Source: Anthoceros angustus (taxonomy: Eukaryota; Streptophyta; Anthocerotopsida; Anthocerotales; Anthocerotaceae). Taken from it: DNA of 64,000 nt. The stretch is from contig MU008200.1 in assembly GCA_010909165.1 (NCBI GenBank), positions 310,001 through 374,000 of the forward strand, read 5' to 3'. The position numbers and the translations under genes are program-made. Positions 56,085 to 64,000 of this stretch are shown here, piece after piece. The notes under the pieces were generated by a model, which had not been told where the DNA came from, ran no database searches, and was given only the letters and a program-made list of their open reading frames with translations. Every line of letters starts with the position of its first letter. Within the stretch, counting starts at the first letter, position 1.

Positions 56085-57261
56085 GACGATCTTGCTTCAC
56101 AGCCTAGTTTCCGTCATAATCAAATTCTTGCAGCGATGGTACCCACCGGCAATCCTTCACGACAAATCTGTTTACAAGGTACTTCAGCGAAATGGTCAAC
56201 ATGAAGCGTCACCTTGCAAACAAGCGGATAGTGTCTAAACTTCTTACGAGTAAATGATTCCAAGACCCTCCGCTCTGTGGTTGAGTAGTTCTTCTCAGCA
56301 TCCGTGAGCTGTCTGCGGCATAGAAAATAGGATGATCCCGTTTCTTCTCGTCCTTTTGGCTTAGGATGGTCCCAATGGCATAAGCGGACACATCCACATA
56401 TACATGGAACAGTTTTTCCCAGTCTGGCGGCTGTAACGTTGGTGCGCTCACCAGGCTGTCCTTCAGCTGATGAAAAGCCTCCTGTCTTGCACTCGTCCAT
56501 TTAAAGGGTACATCCTTCTTGGTCAATTGTGTCAGCAAGGCTGCCTTCTTAGCAAAATCCTTGATGAACCTCCTGTAATATCCTACCAGTCCTACAAAAG
56601 CACGCACCTACCTCACCATTTGGGGTGCATCCATCTCCTTCTCGCCACCTTTCTTTATCTACGCACTCGCACTGAAACTCGATGTAATACTAACAGGCCT
56701 CTCCTCATCGAAATAACAATTCCACGGATGAAGTTTCATGTTGGAGCTCTGCATACGAAACACTTGTCTTAAATGGTCTAGATCGGTTTCCTTTTTCCCA
56801 AACAGAAAATCATCCGGAATACCTCCATAAACTTCGCAGAAGTCTCGAATATCGCGTTCACCACCATTTGGAAAGTAGCGGGCGCATTGCACAACCCAAA
56901 GGGAGCTTGAATGGCGTGGTTCCCAATCTGTTGTGAATGTTGTCTTGTCGATCTTCCTTCAGCGGAAATCGATTGTACCGAATAGCCGTCAAGAAACTAT
57001 ACATCCTCATGTACTCATGTCGGTACACTATCCATGAACGGCAAGGGGTGGTGATCCTTCTTCGTTGCCTCGTTGAGCGTCCTGAAATCTTGGCACACCC
57101 GAACCTTCCCCTGCTGCTTCTTGGGCACAATCACGATGGGAGCGACCCACTCGCTAGTGAGTACCGGGTAGATTACTCCTGCCTCCAAATATTTGTCGAG
57201 TTGATCTTTAACGACCATGGAATACTTGGGGTTCAGTCTGTACTGCTTGATTCGAAGGTGG
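56085..57261 (-). pseudogene. Gypsy E reverse transcriptase and RNase H
   Basis: Minus order: RT start LDKYLEAGVIYPVLTSEWVA, VRVCQDFRTLNEATKKDHHP (57190-57060), finger/palm pieces (NRFPLKEDRQDNIHNR, 56960-56920; DDFLFGKKETDLDHLRQVFR, 56810-56760), connection MRAFVGLVGYYRRFIKDFAK (56607-56545), RNase H VYVDVSAYAIGTILSQKDEK (56400-56345) with a readable start of the active site. Heavy frameshifts. Related to, but distinct from, gypsy D. Confidence 0.82.
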
Positions 57262-57745
57262 CGGTCCAGCAAATGGACGCGCAGGAGCAAGTGATGCCTA
57301 CCCAAGCCATCAAAATCCGGGATATGGAGGAAGAATTGCGAAGGACCCGGTATAATTTGGAGGCTGAAGCGGGCAAAGCTCTCAAGACCACAATTCACGG
57401 AGGCCTTGAGAAGAATGCTTAGCAAGCGGAGAAGGAGGGCTTGCCCAGGTTGCGGACTGGGCGAAGGAGGTCCCAAGAGGAGGGCACCACAGTGGTGCAC
57501 AAGATCTGGTGTTGAGGAAGCGAAGATTTGGGCGGTATGCCCTTCAAGCGAAATTGCTTGACCATTGCGGGAAGCAAGGGAGGAGAATGTGACCCTCCAT
57601 GTGAAGGTGGGAGAATTGACCACTCAAGGATGCCTACAAGGGTAGGTGTGAAGATGGAGAATGGCCCGCAGGTGGGCGATCTCCAAATGCATTATCGATT
57701 TGGGCTCATGGTGCTTGCCTCCTTCAAAATTCGATTCGATGTATC
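57262..57745 (+). pseudogene. Coiled-coil gag fragment inserted in gypsy E
   Basis: Plus strand QVMPTQAIKIRDMEEELRRT, then EENVTLHVKVGELTT and the equivalent of GMCEDGEWPTEL, matching 43170-43600 with losses. It splits the gypsy E RT lead-in (LNPKYSMVV.. on one side at 57240, ITDIRGILEELGIHRIEF on the other at 57770). Confidence 0.8.
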
Positions 57746-58184
57746 CCTAGTTCTTCCAGAATTCCTCTGATGTCAGTAATCTTGAAGGCAAACACATCGA
57801 CATATTCCCTAAGCACACTGCGAAACTCCTCTTTCTCTACCTGTACTAGATACCTAGAAATCTTGACCACTTTGCTAGGTTCTAACTCTAAGTCTTCTAC
57901 GGCGTCGGGGTCTACATACGTCCCCTCCGGGCTACTACCTGCACTAGTTCCGGATCCCTCCTCAGGAAAATCATGATCATAAGCCCTACCTCTCCAAAAG
58001 GCTACTCCCTCTCTATGTACCTCATCTTCCGACTCTTCTACGACATCCTCTACATGTAAGCAGGAATACACCAAAGCACTCTTTATTTCGGCGACCTCAA
58101 TTGAGGGTCCCCGGTAGGCTCGGTCACTGCCCGAAGAGCTCACTCCCGTACTTCCCGAGGTGTACCCATCGGACTGGAGCGCAG
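57746..58184 (-). pseudogene. Gypsy E linker between protease and RT
   Basis: Minus frame 58143-57724: GSDRAYRGPSIEVAEIKSAL, acidic linker, VVKISRYLVQVEKEEFRSVL, EYVDVFAFKITDIRGI. This is the usual lead-in to gypsy RT (D-V-F-A-F..D-(M/I)-x-G-I), parallel to EVFAFKVMDMKGI in gypsy D. It continues across the copia insertion at 63135. Confidence 0.8.
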
Positions 58185-58443
58185 TGTAAGGGTATTAAAG
58201 CCCAATGTACTTAGACTAATACACTTAGTCTAAGTTAGGTGTCAGTTAAGTATCATTAGTTTAGCTTAAGCTAATTACCAGGAAGCTTCTTGTGCTCCTT
58301 CCTACGGGAATCTTGTGGAGCTTTCTAGGGAGCCCTATTGGAGGGTATAAATACCCTCCAAGCTTCATCTCAATGTGAGAGAGTTACACTTGCCTCCTCC
58401 TCTCCTCTCCTGTTTCCACCATCATGTCTGCCACCACGATCAA
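58185..58443 (+). repeat. 5' LTR of copia D
   Basis: TGTAAGGGTATTAAAGCCC...CCACGATCA. Contains TATA-like GGGTATAAATACCC (58337-58350). Followed by GGTATC-GAGC (58446-58455), which is the initiator-Met primer site TGGTATCAGAGC with its CAG altered. Confidence 0.88.
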
Positions 58444-58504
58444 GCGGTATCGAGCCTTTGGTTTGGTTGTGTTGTGATACTAGAATTTTCTAGCTGCAAG
58501 GCTG

Positions 58505-59010
58505 GCAGCAGCTCGTGGAATTGCAGGTGATCGATCGCGGGGCTGCGCGCGAGCAGGCGGGGCGAGGCCGTGGCGAGGCAAGGCCGCGACCGCGGGCCGT
58601 GACGGCGGGGCGCCAGCCAGGAGGCCCGGGTGGCGGCCGCGAGCCGCAGCGGCGGCGGCCGGCCCAGCGCGGCGGCGCGCGCGGCGCGGCGGCGCGGCCG
58701 CGAGGCGCGCGCGCGGCGCGGCGCGCGCGGCGCAGCCGCGCGCGCGCGCGCGGCGCGGCCGCGCGCGCGGCCGCGAGGCCGTGGCGAGGCGCGCGAGCCG
58801 CCATGGCGCGCCGAGCCGCGCGGCAGCGCCCGGCCCGCCGAGGCGCGCCCGGCCCGCCCGAGCCGCGCGCGCGGCGAGCCATGAGCCGGCCGCCAGCAGG
58901 CGCGGCGCGGCGCGCGGCGCGGCGGCGCGCGGCGCGGCGGCGCGCGGCGCGGCGCAGCCGCGCGCGCGGCGCGGCGGCGCGCGAGCAGAGCGCGGTGGCG
59001 AGAAAATTCG
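58505..59010 (+). repeat. Near-pure G/C tract in the copia D leader
   Basis: About 500 bp made almost wholly of GCGCGC/GGCGCGG/CGCGAG strings, packed with CpG and short direct repeats (GCGCGGCGGCGCGC repeats at 58900-58980). Long open frames on both strands come only from the lack of A/T and so of stop codons; I do not call genes. It sits between primer site and gag ATG (59134), where copia leaders are normally short and not GC-rich. Confidence 0.9.
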
Positions 59011-59133
59011 CGAAATATTGACGGAATACGAGTGGAATAGTCAGCGGCAAAATACACGGACCCACGGTGTTGTTTTCTTCTTTGACTTTTCGACAAGGCG
59101 AGTCGAGTGTTTTATCTGTATCGATTTTTGAGT

Positions 59134-59885
59134 CATGATGTCTTCATCATCGAGCGTCATGTTCAATATCGAGAAGTTAGATGGTACTAACTTCCCGTTG
59201 GAAAGAACAAGTGTATAATGTTCTAGTGCGAGCGGATCAAGCCCATAAAGTTGTTAGGCGTCAAACCGGATAGTATGACCGGGATGAGTGGCGGGACTGG
59301 ATGAGCTTGCTAGATCTACTATCATGCTAACATTGTCAAAAGCAGTGTACTTCAATGTGAAAGATAAGACCACGAGTTACGGTGGCGGTATGTGACTGTG
59401 AGAAGCAAAGTGCGGCTTCGTGTATTGGTTGAAAGCGGTGGTGGACTTGAAGATGAAGGAAGGGACGAGGATGTCCGATCATCGAATGATTTCAATACCA
59501 TTTTCAGCCGCTCTCATCTCAAGGTATCACGTTCCAGTTGTGAGAGCTATGTTTTGTGGTCACATTACGAGTTGGGACACCTGCACTAAAGTAATTACCT
59601 TTGCTAGTGGTCTTACCATTGTAAATGTAGAAGGTAGCACATGGCGAGGAGGTGAGCAGGAAAACATGGAACCTTCCAAAGGTTCCGGTGCCCTCATAGT
59701 GAGAGGGAGGTCCCTGCGAAGGGAAGCAACGGAAGCTTCTCGTAGCAAATCTCGTAGTAACAAGAATGTGGAGTGTCACTATTGTCACAAAGGGTCACTT
59801 CAAAGAGAGTGCGAGAAGTTCAAAAGGACCAAGGAAGAAGCGGGGACGACAAGAAGGCGACTTCGTCGAGGTTGGAAGAGTTAAA
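59134..59885 (+). pseudogene. Copia D gag
   Basis: Starts MMSSSSSVMFNIEKLDGTNF (59134; a shift in the W-K-E-Q stretch at 59200). Later VVDLKMKEGTRMSDHRMISI (59430-59490), TLPLT-equivalent region, and the knuckle NVECHYCHKG..HFKRECEKFKR (59765-59825). Copia gag of the type with CHYCxxxGHxxxxC. Frames break several times, often where a CAG would be expected. Confidence 0.82.
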
Positions 59886-61330
59886 CTACATTGAGGACGG
59901 AGATGTCCTTATCTCTTCTTACTTGAATCTTTGCACAATTAACCCGTGGATAGTCATTTATTACGCAATTGGATAATTGACTCGGTGCATCTTTCCATGT
60001 TACTCCTCATAGAGTGGTTTAGCCGTGATGCTACAAGGAAAGGATCGTTAGGCTTGGAAATAACTATGCATGCGGATCGCGGTGGGTGATGTGCAACTCA
60101 AGTTTGACAACGGATCTTCATTCATCTTTGAAGGGCGTTAGGCATGTTCGAAGTTGACAAAGAGCATGATTAGCGCGGGGCAGTTGGATGATCTTTGGTT
60201 ACGCTGGTTTGGGGATCACTCTTGGAAGATCTCCAAAGGTTCTCTGTGTTAGCTCGTGGATCGAGTGTGGCACTTTGTACTCACTTGGTAAACTCAAAGA
60301 TCATGATCGTATGACAGCCAAATGTTTCCTTGTGGCATTGCGGTTAGGACATATGTCTCGAGAAGGGAATGAAGGTTTTATCTCGTTACGGTTATATCCA
60401 TTCTTAACTTCTCGATCTCTCGATGTGTGAGCCTTTGTTTATATGGGAAGCAGACAAAATCATCACATCGAACAAATAAAGTAGAGTAAACCTCTTGAGT
60501 TGGTTCACGATGATGTATGTGGACCTATGCTCTTGCATCATTAGGCGGTGCCTCTATTTTGTCACTTTCATAGATGATTTCTCACGCAAGGTGTGGGTTT
60601 ATCCTTTGAGGAAAAAGGATGAAGTTCGGCGGTGTTTGAAATTTGTCACCCTTAGAGAATCGATCGGCCACCGATTGAAGTGTCTAAGGGCGGATAATGG
60701 TGGAAGTATGTTTCAGCTTTCCGGTCATTACAGCGATTCCAAGGGAATCAAAAGAAATTTGCGTATCTCCTCCACAAAATGGTGTGGTGGCGGATGAAAC
60801 AGAACCATTCGGAGAGGATGCGTGGTTTGTTGTCAAACTCGGATTGCCTAATGGGTTTTGGGCGATGTCTCTGCAGTTCATCTTATTAACAGATCTCCTA
60901 ATAAAATTGATGAGCGAGTTCGAGGAGCTATGGTCCGGAAAGAAACCATCCTACAAGCATCTGCGAGTGTTTGGGTGAGGCATCTTGCCATGTTCCAAAA
61001 GAGTTTCGGGACAAGTTGGCACCTAAGTCCAAGAAATGTATTTTTCTTGGCTATGGTGATTCGGTGAGATGGGATACCGTTTGTGGGATCCGAGGCTAGA
61101 AAGGTTGTTCGTACTAACGGCGTGTTCTTCAATGAGAACAAGATGCGAAGCCTACTCCAAGCGTGGAGGTGCGAAGGGTGATCTTCAAGAAGATGGACAT
61201 GATCATCAGGCGGGTTGATACGTGGTAATGTGCGGAGCACATTCCTCCACCGATAGATGAACCAAGAGTCGAACAAGCACCTATAGAGGTGCACATGCCC
61301 GTGGGTCGGGGGATTACACGACCTCACGGC
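59886..61330 (+). pseudogene. Copia D protease and integrase
   Basis: Protease ASFHVTPHR (about 59980-60010; D-S-G-A degraded), integrase zinc region LGHMSREG (60347-60370), core LELVHDDVCGPM (60495-60530), YFVTFIDDFSRKVWVYPLRK (60555-60610), CLRADNGG (60680-60705), WSGKKPSYKHLRVFG (60930-60978). The D-D part of D-D-E is legible; the Glu block (QNGVVAD..) is altered. Confidence 0.82.
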
Positions 61331-62868
61331 GGTATGATCCATCTGGATTATGTCTTTGACAGTTGTGGGGAACCCTCTTCTTACAAAGAGGCCATGTCAG
61401 AGTAACAAAGAAGTGGGAGAAGGCCATGCGATCGAAATGAATTGCATAAGAACCAAACTTGGGAGTTGGTTGGTTGCCTAGGATAAGAAGGCACCGTGCA
61501 AATGGGTGTACAAGATGAAGGTCATACCTTGATGGCAAACCAAAGTACAAGGCACGATTGGTTGCTAAGGGTTTCAAGCAACAGGCATTGACTTTGATGA
61601 GATTTTCTCACCGAGTCAAAATGACAACTTTGCGATGTGTTCTTGCTTTGGTTGCGAATGATATGGAACTTATGCGGATGGATGTCAAGGCGGCATTCTT
61701 GCATGGTGACCTTCAAGAGGCGTCTACATGCGACAACGAAGGTTTTGTTGAGAAGGGCAAAGAGCATCGGTGTGCGAGGTTGAGGAAGAGCCTTTATGGT
61801 TTGAAGCGAAGAGTGGTATCACAAGTTCCACTCATTTATGCTTTCTCAAGGCTACAAGCGTGGCGATGAGGATCATTGCCTCTATCTGAAGCAAGCTAAG
61901 GATCAAAGCTTGCTCATTTTGATCCTCTATGTGGATGATATGCTAATTCTTTGAAGCGATCTTGATGAGATTTGTTGAAGTCAAAGTTGAATGCTCACTT
62001 TGAAATGACAGACTTGGGAGGCGAGCCATATACTTGGCATGCGTATTCGTCGGAGCATATAAGCCGCTTTATTTGTCTCGACGGAATACATTAACGAGGC
62101 TTCAACGTTTCAACATGGAGAAGGGAAGCCATTGGGTACTCCATTGCCTCCATATGTGAAACTTTCAAGCCGGATTGCCCAAGCTCGAGGAGGACAAAGA
62201 AATGGAGAAGGTCCCATACTCATCGTAGGGAGTTTGATGTATGCAATGATTGCTACGTCGACATTGCCTTTGCGGTGGGAGTGGTTAGCGAGTTATGTCA
62301 AACCCAGCAAGAAGCATTGGGAGGCGATAAAAGGAGTTATGAGGTATCCGAATGGTACAAAAGCTTTGTGCATATGTTTTGGTAGTGAAGATGCATGTGT
62401 GGTTGGGTACACAGATCGATTATCACGAGGATATGGACAAAAGGAGGTCCACATCGAGTTATGTCTTCATGTGCCTTTGGAGGCGATCTCATGGCGATCT
62501 CGTTTGCGATCGTGCATTACGCTATCTACCACGAGGCCGAGTATGTTGCGACAGCGAGGCTTGCAAGGAAGCCATATGGCTTGCTCGTTTAGTGGGAGAC
62601 TTGGGGATCAAGGTTGAGCTGCCGGTGTTGCATTGTGATAGCAGTGCTATCAATTGGCAAAGAATCCGATGTTTCATGCGAAGACTAAACATGTGGATGT
62701 GAAGTATCACTTCATTCGAGAGGTGTTGGACGACAAGAGGGTACAACTTGTCAAGGTTCACACCGAACCTGGATATTCTTACCAAGGGACTCTCTACGGA
62801 GCAATTTGCACAAGCTCGGACAACGATGGGCATGAGATAGTCCATTCTTCTAAGGTAAATTGGCCTTT
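61331..62868 (+). pseudogene. Copia D reverse transcriptase and RNase H
   Basis: RT: CKWVYKMKV (61497), ARLVAKGFKQQ (61553-61580), FSHRVKMTTLRCVLALVAND (61605-61665), MDVKAAFLHGDL (61680-61715), KSLYGLK (61783-61805), catalytic LYVDDMLI (61925-61950). RNase H: WEAIKGVMRYPNGTKALCIC (62320-62380), SSYVFMCLW-GAISWRSRL (62455-62510), EAEYVATA (62535-62558), TKHVDVKYHFIREVLDDKRV (62685-62750). Stop codons and shifts interrupt it; several fit a lost or altered CAG codon. Confidence 0.88.
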
Positions 62869-62879
62869 AAGTGGGAGGT

Positions 62880-63132
62880 TGTAAGGGTATTAAAGCCCAA
62901 TGTACTTAGACTAATACACTTAGTCTAAGTTAGGTGTCGATTAAGTATCATTAGTTTAGCTTAAGCTAATCACTAGGAAGCTTCTTGTGCTCCTTCCTAG
63001 GGGCTTCTTGTGGAGCTTCCTAGGAGCCTATTGGAGGTATAAATACCCTCAAGCCTCATCTCAATGTGAGAGAGTTACACTTGCCTCCTCCTCTCCTCTC
63101 TTGTTTCCACTATCATGTCTTTGCCACGATCC
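62880..63132 (+). repeat. 3' LTR of copia D
   Basis: Preceded by the purine tract AAGTGGGAGGT. TGTAAGGGTATTAAAG...TTGCCACGATC. TATA-like GGTATAAATACCC near 63037. Compared with the 5' LTR: GTCAGT reads GTCGAT, ACCAGG reads ACTAGG, TCCTGT reads TCTTGT. Confidence 0.88.
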
Positions 63133-63134
63133 TT

Positions 63135-64000
63135 CATGGACTCTCCCCTCACAGGGTGCCTCCCTGTACGAATCGACCTCCGAGCCTACCGTGCCTCGAC
63201 TTAAGTGCGCCTTTCGGCGAATCAAAGACACAAGCAGTACCATACAGCCAAGGTCTGCCTATCAAAACCTTGTAGCCTAAATCTGACACGGGCCTCATGA
63301 CAATGTAGGTAAGGTGGAAGGTGAGACCTCCAATCACAGTAGGTACATTTCTCAACACTCCCAGTGGCTTCCTCCTTGTTTGGTCGGCCATCCGCAAAAA
63401 CACTCGGACCGGGTGGAATTTGGTGAACCCAAGCTGATGAGCTGTCTCCTCCGTCATCAAATTGACTCCCGATCCCGAGTTCAATGGCACATCGGGCATC
63501 AAGCATCCTGCAATTTCAACCTCAATTTCGGGTGCCCCCAAATCAACGAGCTCGGCTACATTTACTTCCACCGACCGCTTCCTCGCCCCCACTGCCTCAG
63601 GGATTCCCCTGATCGCTTCCTTCATAATTTTGCGGGATCTCGGACTCACCGCAAGCAACTGCCTCAAACTGACCACAAATTCGCGGTCAAGCAATGCATC
63701 AGCGAAACTGGAGATCTTATCTGACAAGGTGTCCTCCCCGTTTGCAGCCCTGACGCTGGTCGACTCCGACCTTATTGGTAAATCTTCCGAATCCATGGTC
63801 CCTCCTGTCGGGTGGGACTCTATACCCGGCGGATCAACAACTTCTGGCTCCGCTACCTTCTTCGCATGCTGGGTTAGTTTATTCGGTTCCTCCTCCAGCA
63901 TCGCCGCCACTTCGTGGCTGATATCGGGAGGAAACGCGGATCGTTTCTCCCCCTCGTTTGGCCCTTCCTCGCTCCGCTCACCCGCCTCACATCAGAAGTG
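63135..64000 (-). pseudogene. Gypsy E gag end and protease
   Basis: Minus frame 63910-63149 (253 codons, unbroken): FADALLDREFVVSLRQLLAV, RSVEVNVAELVDLGAPEIEV, then the protease active site PLNSGSGVNLMTEETAHQLG (about 63490-63435) and the closing YKVLIGRPWLYGTACVFDSP (about 63245-63190). The family's catalytic motif is D-(S/G)-G-S; here the Asp is Asn. It continues beyond the window on the right and, on the left, past the nested copia D. Confidence 0.88.

Larger units (their letters stand above)
58185..63132 (+). mobile_element. Ty1/copia element D nested in gypsy E
   Basis: Complete in outline: two LTRs (58185-58443 and 62880-63132), a primer site, GC-rich leader, gag, knuckle, protease, integrase, RT, RNase H and purine tract (62869-62879). 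Gypsy E protein homology on the minus strand stops at 58184 and resumes at about 63135, so the copia element entered gypsy E later. A 5-bp target duplication was not clear. LTRs are close to each other but differ at about ten sites. Confidence 0.88.

Noticed and set aside
58440-59131. Long Arg/Ala-rich reading frames on both strands (up to 218 codons)
   Set aside because: They arise because the G/C tract contains almost no A/T and thus no stops; composition is uniform in all frames and no start context or domain is seen.

Overview
This window looks like repeat-dense nuclear DNA of a land plant or close streptophyte relative. It has two intron-containing plant-type genes, LTR retrotransposons with initiator-Met tRNA primer sites, and several Ty1/copia and Ty3/gypsy lineages. 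A large-genome seed-free plant (fern, lycophyte or bryophyte) would fit, but the sequence alone does not settle this. I see no prokaryotic operons, rRNA genes, functional tRNA genes or CRISPR arrays.

Layout. 0-1.7 kb: an internally deleted gypsy element (family B), its LTR and a minisatellite. 2.3-7.2 kb: the only host-gene island, a ZIP-type metal transporter (minus, apparently lacking its HNIPEG exon) divergent from a RIT1-type initiator-tRNA phosphoribosyltransferase (plus). 7.2-10.3 kb: a 24-bp minisatellite, an LTR with PBS and gypsy gag/protease remains. 10.25-27.14 kb: a copia element (family A, minus) split at its integrase by a 12.5-kb insertion (12.6-25.1 kb). That insertion is the highlight: a minus-strand gypsy element with gag, protease, a cytosine-C5 DNA methyltransferase-like domain, RT, RNase H and integrase, followed by a PHD finger, an AT-hook and an unrecognised C-terminal region. 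A LINE fragment lies in its gag. 27.1-28.7 kb: copia family C. 28.7-31.6 kb: mostly unassigned. 31.5-36.8 kb: two gypsy B interiors sharing one LTR, with a tRNA-like SINE candidate. 36.8-40.3 kb: a chimeric copia A element. 40.3-46.5 kb: coiled-coil gag-like ORFs and a copia gag. 47-54.5 kb: gypsy family D (minus) with two LTR copies. 55.4-64 kb: gypsy family E (minus), interrupted by a plus-strand copia element (58.2-63.1 kb) with a near-pure G/C tract in its leader.

Nearly every element ORF is broken by small indels. Where two copies can be compared, many differences sit on CAG/CTG trinucleotides (the symmetrical plant CHG methylation site). This may be true decay or, more likely, a systematic read/consensus error at methylated sites. 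Any single frameshift here should therefore be treated with caution.
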